A DNA stretch of 64,000 nucleotides from NCBI GenBank assembly GCA_030424595.1, contig JAUHWG010000034.1, positions 37,338-101,337 on the forward strand, written 5' to 3'. Positions 1-10,738 of the stretch are shown here, piece by piece. Both the position numbers and the translations under genes were made by a program. The stretch is from Polyangia bacterium (GTDB taxonomy: Bacteria; Myxococcota_A; Polyangia; Nannocystales; Nannocystaceae). Positions within the stretch are counted from its first letter, which is position 1. Every line of letters begins with the position of its first letter. The notes beneath the pieces are model-generated. The model was not told the DNA's origin and made no database searches. It worked only from the letters and a program-made list of their open reading frames with translations.

Positions 1-194
1 ATCCGACCGGGGAGCTCGAGGTCTACGCCTGGCAGGTCGACGACCTTCTTCGGCAGCAGCTTTCGCGTCGGCTGTGGAGTCGCGGGCAGCTTGGTCGGAG
101 CTGCGTGGACGACGTCGGACCCCGCGAGGAGCACCCCGAACGCGAGGGTCATGGCGAGGGCAGGGCGGAGCGTGGGGATCGACTCTCGTTGCAT
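1..194 (-). CDS. Secreted protein, N-terminal fragment (runs off the window)
   Basis: The reading frame enters the window at its left edge and begins at an ATG at 194, so only 64 codons are visible. Residues 1-31 look like a Sec signal peptide: a basic start (MQRES...R), a hydrophobic core (ALAMTLAFGVLLAG) and an AHAA-type cleavage region (VVHAAP). The mature start is Pro/Lys-rich (LPATPQPTRKLLPKK) and leads into VVDLPGVDLELPGR. An in-frame ATG at 152 would shorten the signal peptide. I do not recognise the family because the rest lies outside the window. The export signal is visible; any function would be a guess. Confidence 0.5.
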   Translation of the reverse strand, partial: MQRESIPTLRPALAMTLAFGVLLAGSDVVHAAPTKLPATPQPTRKLLPKKVVDLPGVDLELPGR

Positions 195-505
195 TCGAGA
201 GCGGAGTGACTCGCCGAGCCGTTTCAATTGCGACGATCGGTCGATTCCTCGAGCAGGGATCCAGATCGCCCATGGTGGGTGGAACGCACGATCTCCTCCG
301 CGAGCCGCAGTGGGCCTATCTGCGGCTAGTCTGGGTGAGATCGCAGCGCGCTCTCGCACTTTGTCGGCCCTCACAGCCCTGCTGAGGGAATCTGTGCGAT
401 CGCTGCCGCGGCGCCTCGTCGAGGCCGGGGGGACCGAGGGCTGCGAGGACTGTGAGCGGCGGTCGCGGCGGAGCCGGTCGGTGCACGGCTCCCCGGAGGA
501 AGGGC
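195..505. other. Intergenic stretch, no gene seen
   Basis: These roughly 310 bases separate the start of the leftmost secreted-protein gene from the 3' end of the next minus-strand gene. Open frames here lack protein-like composition and continue antisense through the neighbouring gene. I see no tRNA-like fold, convincing hairpin or repeat. Confidence 0.4.
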
Positions 506-1168
506 TCAGAAGTGGAGCACAGGCCCGAGGCCGAGCGTGCTCACGTGCTCGATCCCTGGCGAGAGAAAGTGGGCGGTGTAGTCGAGCTCGAGGTCGAGGC
601 CGAAGTCCCGCGAGAGCCAGAGATAGACGCCGACCCCGCCCGTGACGCCGGGCAGCGGTGGACGATCTCCGCGGGGGAAGAGCTCGATGGAGGGTCCGAG
701 CCCGACGTAGGGGGTCAGCCTCCGGCCGAGATGAAAGGGCTTCTTGAGGAGGAGATCGATGGGTACCTGCAGCCCTGCGGCTCCGTCGATCAGTCCGACG
801 TTGAGCTCGAGCTCGACCCACTTCGGGACCAGCTCTCGCTCGTAGAAGACGCTGACGCCGAAGCCCGTCACGGGTCCCTCGGCGTGGTGTCCGTGGGCCC
901 CGTCCTCGGCGGCGCCGGTGGTCGCCAGGCTGGTGGCGAAGAGCGCCTTCGAGCCGAGGAGATTGCGGGTGTGGGGCTTGTGATCGCCGCCGTAGATACA
1001 GCGGTCGGGGGGCGGCCGACGGCTCTGTGTGTGCGCTTCGCAGCTCCTCTCTCCGGCTCGGCCTCCTGCGCAGAGTGGCTCGTCAGCCGCGGCCTGCTGC
1101 GGGACGAGGAGGAGCGCGAGGGCTGCCGCCGGCAGGACCGCGCGGCCGAGCTCCGCGGAGATCTTCAC
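506..1168 (-). CDS. Outer-membrane beta-barrel-like protein
   Basis: The protein is 220 residues from the GTG at 1168. It opens with a signal peptide (VKISAELGRAVLPAAALALLLVPQQAAA) cut before DEPLC. From about residue 75 it alternates amphipathic strands rich in Gly and aromatics (GFGVSVFYERELV, WVELELNVGLIDG, LTPYVGLGPSIELF, GGVGVYLWLSRDFGLDLELDYTAHF) and ends GLGPVLHF. This pattern and a C-terminal Phe are typical of small outer-membrane barrels. The open frame continues about 750 nt upstream, but that part is Arg-rich and non-protein-like, so the start is placed just before the signal peptide. The start is uncertain because an AGGAGG lies directly on the GTG with no spacer. Function unknown. 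Confidence 0.6.
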   Translation of the reverse strand: MKISAELGRAVLPAAALALLLVPQQAAADEPLCAGGRAGERSCEAHTQSRRPPPDRCIYGGDHKPHTRNLLGSKALFATSLATTGAAEDGAHGHHAEGPVTGFGVSVFYERELVPKWVELELNVGLIDGAAGLQVPIDLLLKKPFHLGRRLTPYVGLGPSIELFPRGDRPPLPGVTGGVGVYLWLSRDFGLDLELDYTAHFLSPGIEHVSTLGLGPVLHF

Positions 1169-1589
1169 CTCCTCGCGCTCGTCTCCCGCGAAGGCTTGCG
1201 CACCAGCGCGCCCGTGGCGAGAAGCGGTCGGCCGGCGGCGAGCAAGGGCGCCAGGGACAGGGGCCTCTTCCTCGTCGCGACCTCTCTGTCTTTTGCAGGC
1301 GAAGCCAGAGCGGTCGGGGGCGGTGGTCCTTCGCACGGTCTTGGAGGGTATCAAGGACGAGCCGGGCATCACGGTCAGACGGCCGCTCGAGCTTCCTTGT
1401 CTGCGCGGGGAGGGCGTCGGCCGCTCATCGCTCGGCGCGGGCGCGAGCGGGGGTCGGGACCGAACTGTCGCGCCCCTTCGGCGTCGCTCGCACTCGCACA
1501 CCAGCGGCCCTCGGGCCCGGTGAATTCGGGCGCAGGGCCCTGAGCGCACCGGTGTTAACCTCGCGGTGTCTAGTTTGGGAGATTCGTTG
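1169..1589. other. Divergent intergenic region
   Basis: About 420 bases lie between the divergent outer-membrane gene and the FG-GAP lipoprotein gene. No open frame here looks protein-like. Near its right end, TAGTTT at 1571-1576 followed by GGGAGA at 1576-1581 could be the -10 box and ribosome-binding site of the lipoprotein gene. That would give a short leader, unlike the leaderless starts seen elsewhere in the window. Confidence 0.35.
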
Positions 1590-4040
1590 ATGGTGAGACA
1601 AAAGTGGATGTGGCGGATCACCGCGCTGACCGTGCTCGGCTTGACCGGGTGCAATGGAGACGACAGCGCGACCGGTAGTGAGAGCGCGAGCAGCTCTGTC
1701 GGCAGCGTCGGTACGGAGACGGCGACGGGGACGGCGACCGTGTCCGGGACCGACACCGCGAGCGGCACCGAGACGATGTCAGGGGGGATGTCCGCCTCGG
1801 CGACGATGGGGACGACCGCTGGCACTACCGTCGGCACCTCGACCGCAGGTACGGACACCGAGACCTCCGCCTCGGAGAGCGACACCGGAGCCTGCACTCC
1901 CTGCGGGGACGACTGCTGCACGCCCGATCAGATCTGCGACGAGCTGCAATGCATCACGGACTGCGGCGGTGACCCGCCCTGCGGGCCTCAGCAGGTCTGC
2001 TGCGGCGACGGCCAGATCTGCTACCTTGAGGCCTGCGTCGATCCTGGGCCCGCCTGCGGCCAGATCTCCTGCGCGACCCAGCAGCAGGAGTCCGAGTGCG
2101 ACGACGGGTTTATCTGCGATCCCAACCTCGGCCTCTGCGTCCCGAGCAACGCCGACCAGGGCTGCCAGTACATCCCGGACGTCGGCGTCTTCGAGGCCAA
2201 GCCGCAGTTCACCTGGGGAAAGCGCAAGAGCGTCAATTGCAGCGACGACAGCAAGTGCCAGACCGCCGAGGTCTGTATGAACGGCAAGTGTGCGGTCACC
2301 TGGCCGCACTTCGAGCCCGCGGATGACGATAAGCCGAACCACTACCAGGTCTCGTCGATCCCGGTCGTCGCCGACCTCGACAATGACTGTGTCCCCGAGA
2401 TCATCTTCAACTCCTATGCCGGCACGGCCATCACCTCGAACGGGGTGCTCCGGGCATTGCGCGGCGACAACGGGGACAAGGTCTGGACCGTCACCGATCC
2501 CGAGTTTGAGTCGGACTCGACCTCGAACATCGCCGTCGCCGACATCGACAGCGACGGTCAGGCGGAGGTGATCGCCTGCGGCGAGGGCAAGTACCTGATC
2601 GCGATCGACAGCGACGGCACGCCGCTGTGGAAGTCCGACCCCTTCAGCGGCGCCCGCAGCAGCGGCTCGATCTCCGTCGCGAACTTCGACAACCAAGGGG
2701 ATCCCGAGATCGTCTTCGGCGCGGCGGTCTACGACTCCTCCGGGAAGCTCCTCTACGAGGGCAACAGCGGGATCGGCCGCAATGGCCAGGGGCCGATCTC
2801 CTGCATCGCCGACCTCGACGGAGACGGTCGCCCCGAGCTCATCGGCGGCAAGACGGCCTACACCTTCACCGGCACTGTCTCCGGAGGCGACTTCGCCGGT
2901 CAGGTCTTCTGGGACTCGCAGGTCGTCGACGGCTTCTGCGGCGTCGCCGACCTCGACAACGACAAGTTTCCGGAGGTCGTCCTCGTCGCCTCCGGCAAGA
3001 TCTACGTGCTCAGCGGCCAGAACGGCGGAATCCTCGCTCAGTTCTCCCTCCCGGGAGGCGGACGCGGCGGCCCGCCGAACATCGCCGACTTCGACGGCGA
3101 CGGGATCCCCGACATCGCCGCCGCGGGCTCCACCCGCTATGTCGTTCTCAAGTTCGACGGTCAGAGCAACACCCTCACCGAGCTGTGGCGCGCGACCACC
3201 CAGGACGGCTCCTCGCAGGTCACCGGCTCCTCCGTCTTCGACTTTGACGGCGATGGCCGCAACGAGGTCGTCTACAACGACGAGGTCTACCTGAGGATCT
3301 ACCCCGGCGTTGAGCCCGACTGTCAGCTCGACCCGCCCGGCCCCGCCTGCGACGGCATCATGACCGACGCCGAGATCCTCCTCAAGGACCGCAACTCATC
3401 GCGCACGCGCACCGAGTACCCCGTCATCGCCGACGTCGACGGCGATTTCAAGGCAGAGATCGTCTTCTCGACCAACAATGACTCCAGCCTCTCCTACGAC
3501 GCGGGCATCGAGGTCTGGGGAGATACCCTCGACAACTGGGTCGCGACTCGACCCATTTGGAATCAGCATACGTACCACGTGACGAATGTGGGCCTGACAG
3601 GCGAAGTCCCCGCGGAGGAGCCCGCTAACTGGCTAACTCCGATGGACAAGCCCTACAACTCCTATCGTCGCAACGCCCAGGGGAGCGCTGACTTCTGCGC
3701 CCCAGACCTCACCCTCTTCGACCTCGACGCGAACTTTGAGATCTGTCCCAAGGTCGAGGTTTGCGTCTGGGTCTCCAACCAGGGGTGTCTGGGCGTCGGC
3801 GCTGGGGTGAAGGTCTCGTTCTACGAGGAGACCCTTGGCCTCCTCGGCACCGCTGTGACCAAGGCGCCGATCGTCGCAGGCGCGGCCGAGCAGGTCTGCC
3901 TGAGCGCGGACGTGGAGGTGCAAAACGGCCTCGTCTCCGCCAGCGTCGACGACGACGGGATGATGAAGGGAGCGCTGAATGAGTGCATTGAGGACAACAA
4001 CTCTACGGAGAAGATCCCGCTCTGTCTGATCCCGAAATGA
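1590..4040 (+). CDS. Large FG-GAP/VCBS-repeat lipoprotein
   Basis: The product is 816 residues from ATG 1590, which sits 8 nt after GGGAGA; a GTG at 1566 is less likely. The signal peptide ends in a lipobox (LGLTGC), so it should be a lipid-anchored envelope protein. A Thr/Ser/Gly spacer of about 70 residues follows, then a Cys-rich module (CTPCGDDCCTPDQICD...). From about residue 240 to 660 there are repeated FG-GAP/VCBS blades of the type ADLDNDCVPEIIF, ADIDSDGQAEVIA and FDGDGIPDIAAAG, whose Asp-rich loops bind Ca2+ in integrin-like propellers. The C-terminal 100 residues resemble a CARDB-type beta-sandwich. It is likely an adhesion or surface-recognition protein; the ligand is unknown. Confidence 0.85.
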   Translation: MVRQKWMWRITALTVLGLTGCNGDDSATGSESASSSVGSVGTETATGTATVSGTDTASGTETMSGGMSASATMGTTAGTTVGTSTAGTDTETSASESDTGACTPCGDDCCTPDQICDELQCITDCGGDPPCGPQQVCCGDGQICYLEACVDPGPACGQISCATQQQESECDDGFICDPNLGLCVPSNADQGCQYIPDVGVFEAKPQFTWGKRKSVNCSDDSKCQTAEVCMNGKCAVTWPHFEPADDDKPNHYQVSSIPVVADLDNDCVPEIIFNSYAGTAITSNGVLRALRGDNGDKVWTVTDPEFESDSTSNIAVADIDSDGQAEVIACGEGKYLIAIDSDGTPLWKSDPFSGARSSGSISVANFDNQGDPEIVFGAAVYDSSGKLLYEGNSGIGRNGQGPISCIADLDGDGRPELIGGKTAYTFTGTVSGGDFAGQVFWDSQVVDGFCGVADLDNDKFPEVVLVASGKIYVLSGQNGGILAQFSLPGGGRGGPPNIADFDGDGIPDIAAAGSTRYVVLKFDGQSNTLTELWRATTQDGSSQVTGSSVFDFDGDGRNEVVYNDEVYLRIYPGVEPDCQLDPPGPACDGIMTDAEILLKDRNSSRTRTEYPVIADVDGDFKAEIVFSTNNDSSLSYDAGIEVWGDTLDNWVATRPIWNQHTYHVTNVGLTGEVPAEEPANWLTPMDKPYNSYRRNAQGSADFCAPDLTLFDLDANFEICPKVEVCVWVSNQGCLGVGAGVKVSFYEETLGLLGTAVTKAPIVAGAAEQVCLSADVEVQNGLVSASVDDDGMMKGALNECIEDNNSTEKIPLCLIPK

Positions 4041-4072
4041 TGGGGCCAACACGGAGGCTCGCTCGCGTCTAG

Positions 4073-4326
4073 GTGAACAGGTTGAGCGGGCCGGTCAGCG
4101 GGGTTTGGGGTGCTCACCGCATCGACGAGCGGCTCTACCGCGATGCCAGCGTCCACGCCGGCGAGGCCGCAAGCCGCTCGATCTCCGCGTCGGCGCCATC
4201 GCTACCTCGCTGCTCCCGGACGCCGCTCAGATCCTCGGCTGCTTGACGGCGCACGGGACGAGCCGCGATCGTCTCATGGCCGAGGAGGCGAGCCTCGCCG
4301 CGCCCGTCGACGACGCGGGCGAATAG
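4073..4326 (+). pseudogene. Possible frameshifted gene remnant
   Basis: Two overlapping frames give protein-like text that joins only through a frameshift near 4175. The first, from GTG 4073, reads AHRIDERLYRDASVHAGEAASR. The second continues LDLRVGAIATSLLPDAAQ, then ILGCLTAHGTSRDRL and ends at TAG 4326. The joined text is helix-rich, with normal codon usage on either side of the junction. It is vaguely like a helical domain of PEP-utilising enzymes, but too short to assign. It may also be chance in GC-rich DNA. Confidence 0.22.
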
Positions 4327-4355
4327 ACGGTGAGGTCAGGCCGGCGCACGGTCCC

Positions 4356-6794
<2,439 letters not shown>

Positions 6795-6954
6795 CTCGGG
6801 ACGGTATCAGGGCGCGTCGCGGTCGATCCTCGCAAGCTTTGCGAGCGGGCACCGGCGGAGGGGCGGAGCGCCGGCAGAGTGTGCACGACGCAGCGGCGAT
6901 CCCATTGCTGGAGGTCAGACGCCGGAGGAAGAGGTAGGCCTCACTGTCCAGACT

Positions 6955-7002
6955 GGTCCAGGTTGGTCCAGGTTGGTCCAGGTTGGTCCAGGTTGGTCCA
7001 GG
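6955..7002. repeat. 10-bp tandem repeat upstream of ppsA
   Basis: Four perfect copies of GGTTGGTCCA, preceded by a partial copy, occupy this stretch. They lie within the 312-base gene-free interval 6795-7106, about 160 bases upstream of the ppsA start. I see no other feature in that interval. On the minus strand the unit reads TGGACCAACC. It could be a slippage array or an iterated protein-binding site. Confidence 0.85.
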
Positions 7003-7106
7003 AGGGTCCTGCACGGGCCAGCGTGGGTCACCGACCCTGAGGACCGCTCCGCAGCGGGGCTCGCCAAGGGGATCGCGCGTGGCGAGGCGGCCCCCAAAGA
7101 ATGAGG

Positions 7107-8072
7107 TCAGGCTGAGGTCTCCCAGAAGAGGGCGATCCGCAGGCGCTCTCCCTCGAGCAGCCACGCTCGGAGGTCCCAGCTTTGGAGCATGACCAGGCCA
7201 GAGCTCGCGGCGCTCGCGAAGGGCTCAGCGAGGGCGGTCGCGCCAGGGAACGTGCGCAGGATCGGCTCGAGCATCTGTTGAAGGGTCTCGATCGGCGCGG
7301 AGCTCCAGGCAGCCGCGTCGACGAGCTGGATCCGCGGCCAAGGCCGGGTCACACGGGGCAGGCGGGCCAAGACGGCCTCGGTCCAAAAAGAGCTGGGCGC
7401 TCGCTCGGGGGCTCGGTCGATGATCACGTCGAGCGTGCGATCGCCCTCGGCCGCGGTGAAGCGTGCGTTCTGCACGTCGGTGGTGCGGGCCCCGAGGAGG
7501 TGCTGCGTCGCGCAGAGCAGCTGCCAGCGTTGGGGGTGGAGGGGCAGCGTCTGCGGGGCGTCGGTCCAGAGGAGTTGGAGCGGGCGCTCACGGTTCGCGG
7601 GCGAGAGAGCTTGGGGGCCGGCGAGCAGCGTGATCGCGGTCGTGATGTCATGGAGGAGCGTTCGATCGCCCGAGCCGAAGCGCAGATCGACCGGGCCGTC
7701 CGGCGGTGTCGGGGTGTCGCCGAGGATGTCGATCCAGCGCGCGCCGAGGGTCGCTCGGAGGCGCCAGGTGCCGGCCGGGCGGCGACCCCTCGGGGTCGTG
7801 ACGGAGGCGCCGAGGAGCCAGAGCGCGAGATGAAGATCATCGCTGCCGACGGGACGTCCTGCTCGCGTGGGGATCCGATCGCTACCGGCGAGGCGGGCCC
7901 ACGTGCGCGCCTCGAGGGGGCGAAGGTGCAGGAGCTGGGTCATGAGCGCTTCGTGATCGTGGCTGTGCGGGGACGCGACCGTGGTCGGGCCCAGCGTCTC
8001 ATACCTGGGCTCCGCTGGGATCTCTGGCGGAAGCGGCTCCGCGGGGTCGGGAGCGCTCCGTGGCGTGCGCAC
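7107..8072 (-). CDS. Hypothetical protein
   Basis: A 321-residue reading frame of good coding character, not recognised. The N-terminal 42 residues are Pro-rich and poorly conserved in style. After an internal Met (ATG at 7943, an alternative start giving 279 residues) the sequence becomes globular: TQLLHLRPLEARTWARLAG, LHLALWLLGASVTTP, DRTLLHDITTAITLLAG. It ends RAWLLEGERLRIALFWETSA. No signal peptide or membrane segment is evident, so it is probably cytoplasmic. It is divergent from the lipoprotein gene that starts near 8147 and transcribed in the same direction as ppsA, separated from it by the 10-bp repeat region. Confidence 0.6.
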   Translation of the reverse strand: MRTPRSAPDPAEPLPPEIPAEPRYETLGPTTVASPHSHDHEALMTQLLHLRPLEARTWARLAGSDRIPTRAGRPVGSDDLHLALWLLGASVTTPRGRRPAGTWRLRATLGARWIDILGDTPTPPDGPVDLRFGSGDRTLLHDITTAITLLAGPQALSPANRERPLQLLWTDAPQTLPLHPQRWQLLCATQHLLGARTTDVQNARFTAAEGDRTLDVIIDRAPERAPSSFWTEAVLARLPRVTRPWPRIQLVDAAAWSSAPIETLQQMLEPILRTFPGATALAEPFASAASSGLVMLQSWDLRAWLLEGERLRIALFWETSA

Positions 8073-8146
8073 GGTCGATCCGGAGAGAACCTGGGATGGG
8101 GTGAACCGGAGCGGAGGTGTCGCGACTACCTGGCCCGAGAATGATC

Positions 8147-8722
8147 ATGACAAAGCTCGGCCAGACCTCCCCAACCCCTCATCCTCGCGCCGGTGCTGGC
8201 GTTCTCGCCCTCCTGCGCCGCGGGCTCCCCTCGCTCGCCCTGGCCCCGCTCCTCGCCGCTGGGATCGGTGCGAGCATCGGCGGCGGATGTGGCGACTGCA
8301 GCGGCGCGATCCGCCTGATGAGCGCGCAGCAGAGCGATTGCACCGAGTGCTCGGAGACCGCCGACGAGCGGGTGGTGATCGAGCCGGAGGAGTCGTTTCG
8401 GTTGACCGCCGATGGGCCCTCGGCGGAGTCGGACGAGCTGGTCGCGGACGCGTCGATCGACGGAGATGCGTGGTTCTTGATCGATGAGGCGAGCGGCGAG
8501 GCTGTACCCGCGACGATCAGTGGTGACTCGGGGGGGCATGTCTGTCGCAACGGGGTCGGCTTTTCGCTGGTCCCGGACGAGCCGCTGGCGCCTGGGAAAT
8601 ACACGCTGGTACTCCTCCTTGACGCGATCGACTGGCCGTTGAACGGTGATCACGCGTTTGGCCAGGAGAGCACCTACGGGGGCGCTCTGGCGCTTGTGCG
8701 TGAGTTTGTCGTCGACGCGTAG
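8147..8722 (+). CDS. Putative lipoprotein with a beta-rich domain
   Basis: About 191 residues from ATG 8147, which has GAGA 6 nt upstream; an ATG two codons earlier (8141) is equally possible. A long signal peptide with a basic start (RRGLPSLALAPLLAAGIGASIGGG) runs into a Cys (GGGCGDCSG), a loose lipobox. The mature part holds two more Cys (CTECSE) and then beta-strand-like text ending LAPGKYTLVLLLDAIDWPLNG, which resembles an Ig-like or carboxypeptidase-regulatory fold. It is likely periplasmic or outer-membrane anchored. Function unknown. Confidence 0.6.
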   Translation: MTKLGQTSPTPHPRAGAGVLALLRRGLPSLALAPLLAAGIGASIGGGCGDCSGAIRLMSAQQSDCTECSETADERVVIEPEESFRLTADGPSAESDELVADASIDGDAWFLIDEASGEAVPATISGDSGGHVCRNGVGFSLVPDEPLAPGKYTLVLLLDAIDWPLNGDHAFGQESTYGGALALVREFVVDA

Positions 8723-8860
8723 GCTGTGCGCTGAAGTGTACGAAGGTGCGCACTACGCACAGCACGGCTCGCCATCGTCGCCGTGGGCCGAGCGGTGGAC
8801 GGCGAGCCGTGGGGCTGTGGAGGTGGCCCGCGAGGGCGGTGCAATTCCCAGACAACCAGG

Positions 8861-8866
8861 TATTCT
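8861..8866 (+). promoter_or_regulatory. -10 box TATTCT, leaderless promoter
   Basis: TATTCT is followed by CCGCCG and then the ATG at 8873. The 6-nt gap puts the expected transcription start at the start codon. There is no Shine-Dalgarno. Confidence 0.5.
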
Positions 8867-8872
8867 CCGCCG

Positions 8873-9355
8873 ATGACCAACGTCAGCGTCCAGCAGCTCA
8901 TCGCCGCGTCGATGCGTCGAACGACCATCATGATGACCGGGATGGGGATCCTGACCTTCCTCCTCGGCGGCCTCATGGTAGCCCTGCACCTCTTCGAGCT
9001 CGACCCGGAGATGGCGGACGCGGGCACAGGTATGCTCGTCGCGCTCTACCTGTTTGGGGTGCTCTTCCTCGCCGTGGGAGCGCTCATGATCTTCATCGGT
9101 CTCGTCAAGAACCCGCGCGTGCGCCTTGAGCTCGAGGACGCGCTGACGAACAACCCGCAGAAGATCAAGCGCTACTGGCGTTGGGTGGTGACGAGCACCG
9201 GCAAGGACACCGGTGTCGGCGCGCAGAACTACATCAAGATCGAGATGACCGAGGGCCACACCCACCAGATCTCGGTGACTCAAGCGAACGTGGAGCCCTT
9301 CCTCCAGATGATGGCCGCGGCGTGCCCCGACGCGGAGTCCACCCCTCCGGCCTAG
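8873..9355 (+). CDS. Two-TM membrane protein of unknown function
   Basis: 160 residues. Two hydrophobic helices occupy about residues 19-42 (TIMMTGMGILTFLLGGLMVAL) and 55-78 (MLVALYLFGVLFLAVGALMIFIG). A cytoplasmic-looking C-terminal domain of about 80 residues follows (NPQKIKRYWRWVVTSTGKD, IKIEMTEGHTHQISVTQANVE). The start is supported by a TATTCT box 6 nt upstream. The TAG stop lies in a CTAG at the edge of a palindromic repeat element. The next gene is convergent. It resembles small membrane-anchored PH-like proteins, but I cannot name a family. Confidence 0.65.
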   Translation: MTNVSVQQLIAASMRRTTIMMTGMGILTFLLGGLMVALHLFELDPEMADAGTGMLVALYLFGVLFLAVGALMIFIGLVKNPRVRLELEDALTNNPQKIKRYWRWVVTSTGKDTGVGAQNYIKIEMTEGHTHQISVTQANVEPFLQMMAAACPDAESTPPA

Positions 9356-9515
9356 GAGGCCGTGGCAAAAGTCCCATGTTCTCTCGCTTGCCCTCGTCGT
9401 CCTTCTCGGCTCCGGCGAAACTCGCAGTACAGCCCGGTACAGCGGCATCTTGTCAAAGCCAAGAGGACCAACGATTGCGGCGCGAGAGCACAGGGGACTT
9501 TCACCACAGCCTAGG
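9351..9515. mobile_element. Palindromic repeat element, copy 1 (MITE-like)
   Basis: The core (9362-9507) begins GTGGCAAAAGTCCC and ends GGGACTTTCACCAC, an imperfect terminal inverted repeat, flanked outside by CCTAGG on both sides. The interior carries a second nested inverted repeat around GTACAGC..GGTACAGC. The core is clearly homologous to 21937-22120, including the segment AACGATTGCGGCGCGAGAGC near the right end. It contains no gene and lies between convergent genes. Its left edge includes the stop codon of the upstream gene. Confidence 0.75.
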
Positions 9516-9533
9516 CTGCCGTAGCGTTGATCG

Positions 9534-10094
9534 CTAGGATGGGTCTGGCGCGACGATGACGCGGGTCCGAGCGATGAGATCGTGGAGCGCCCGCGGGGGT
9601 CGGAGCACGATCACCAAGGTCACGGACGCCAGGACCAGCGCCTGAGGGGTGATCGCGAGGACCCAGGACAGCACCGAGGTAGAGCCCGCGAAGAGCTGAA
9701 AGACGGCCGTATGGGCCACCTGCCACGGTCCCAGCTTGACGGCTTGGCGGAGCAGGGAGCGGGCGAGGGTGATCCGCTGCCCGTGATGAGAGACGACCTG
9801 GAGACCCTGTCGTCGCTTGCCCCACGTGCCGCGCCGGGGTGAGGCGTCCGCGAAGGCGAAGGTCAGGCCGACAGGCAGGATCAGGGTCAGGAACGCGTAG
9901 GCGTCCCAGCCCGCTGGGCTGGTCGGCGCAGCGCCGAGACGCGCGAGGGCGAAGCCGGCGACCGTGGTGAAGGCGATCCAAAAGAGGATGATCCGGAGGT
10001 CGAGGATCGCCGCGAGCAGGCGGCGTCCCAGCGTCGGTCCCTGGTCGGCCCGTTCGTCTTGCGAGGCTGGACCCTGGGTGCTCACGGTACTCAC
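9534..10094 (-). CDS. RDD family membrane protein
   Basis: 186 residues from GTG 10094. It has the RDD signature layout: GRRLLAAILDLRIILFW near residue 24 (Arg and Asp in the first helix), a second helix (YAFLTLILPVGLTFAFA), the conserved loop GTWGKRRQGLQVV.. with ITLARSLLRQAVKLGPW, then a last helix and the ALHDLIARTRVI motif. RDD proteins are small integral membrane proteins, often linked to ion or solute transport. Nothing here indicates a substrate. TAGGCT lies 6 nt before the GTG and no Shine-Dalgarno is present, so the message is probably leaderless. Confidence 0.85.
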   Translation of the reverse strand: MSTVSTQGPASQDERADQGPTLGRRLLAAILDLRIILFWIAFTTVAGFALARLGAAPTSPAGWDAYAFLTLILPVGLTFAFADASPRRGTWGKRRQGLQVVSHHGQRITLARSLLRQAVKLGPWQVAHTAVFQLFAGSTSVLSWVLAITPQALVLASVTLVIVLRPPRALHDLIARTRVIVAPDPS

Positions 10095-10100
10095 GACTCT

Positions 10101-10106
10101 AGCCTA
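10101..10106 (-). promoter_or_regulatory. -10 box TAGGCT for the RDD gene
   Basis: On the minus strand TAGGCT is followed by AGAGTC and GTG (10094). The spacer is 6 nt and no ribosome-binding site is visible. Confidence 0.5.
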
Positions 10107-10219
10107 GCAGCCCGCGCGAACGATCCGGTGTGCTCTCGCGCTAGGCCGAGTCACGCGGACGTGTGCAGAGGACGCAACTTGACATTGGGTGGACACAGCC
10201 GCGAGAAGAGCGACTGACG

Positions 10220-10657
10220 ATGAAGCTGACGATCCTGACCGAGTTCACCCCGCCTCTCTTTGACGCCTACGATATCGCCGAGCTCGAGGTCGGCCTGGCG
10301 GTGGTGAAGCACAGCGCGAAGACCCTGCGCTTTCGGGTGATGCTCGACATCAAGAATCGCTGGGACTACGAGGGGGAGTCCGGCTTTGAGCTGCCGGATG
10401 AGGTCTATCTGGTGGATCCTGAGGACACCTCCTACGACATCGCCGGCTCGGGAGGGTTCGAGCGGACCTATAGGTTGGGGCTCAAGCAGAACTTCCTGGA
10501 CGGCCTGAAGGACTTCGCGAGCGAGCCGCTGTGGGTGGAAGAGCTGCACTACGAGCTCTACGTGGAGTGCATCCTCGAGGATGGAGATACGGAGACCCGC
10601 GAGTCGACGAGGCTCGACCTCAAAAACCCCTGGCACCCGCGCCACGCGAGCTCGTAG
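10220..10657 (+). CDS. Hypothetical small acidic protein
   Basis: 145 residues from ATG 10220. It is acidic and beta-rich (MKLTILTEFTPPLFDAYDI, LAVVKHSAKTLRFRVMLDI, DPEDTSYDIAGSGGFERTY) with no signal peptide or membrane segment. A C-terminal strand set (WVEELHYELYVECILEDGD) suggests a compact beta-sandwich. GAGAAGAG about 10 nt upstream could be a weak ribosome-binding site. It is not recognised. It is convergent with the next gene, with an inverted repeat between them. Confidence 0.6.
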   Translation: MKLTILTEFTPPLFDAYDIAELEVGLAVVKHSAKTLRFRVMLDIKNRWDYEGESGFELPDEVYLVDPEDTSYDIAGSGGFERTYRLGLKQNFLDGLKDFASEPLWVEELHYELYVECILEDGDTETRESTRLDLKNPWHPRHASS

Positions 10658-10674
10658 GCCCTCCTAAATGCGCA

Positions 10675-10716
10675 GGGCTCGGTCCTGCTGGCGGGCACGA
10701 GGAGACCCCCGAGCCC
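10675..10716. terminator. Inverted repeat between convergent genes
   Basis: GGGCTCGG (10675-10682) and CCGAGCCC (10709-10716) form a perfect 8-bp stem around a 26-base, GC-rich loop. The position between two convergent 3' ends suits a bidirectional terminator. There is no U-tract. Confidence 0.35.
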
Positions 10717-10738
10717 GCCTCCTGGGCCCGTCGGCGCC

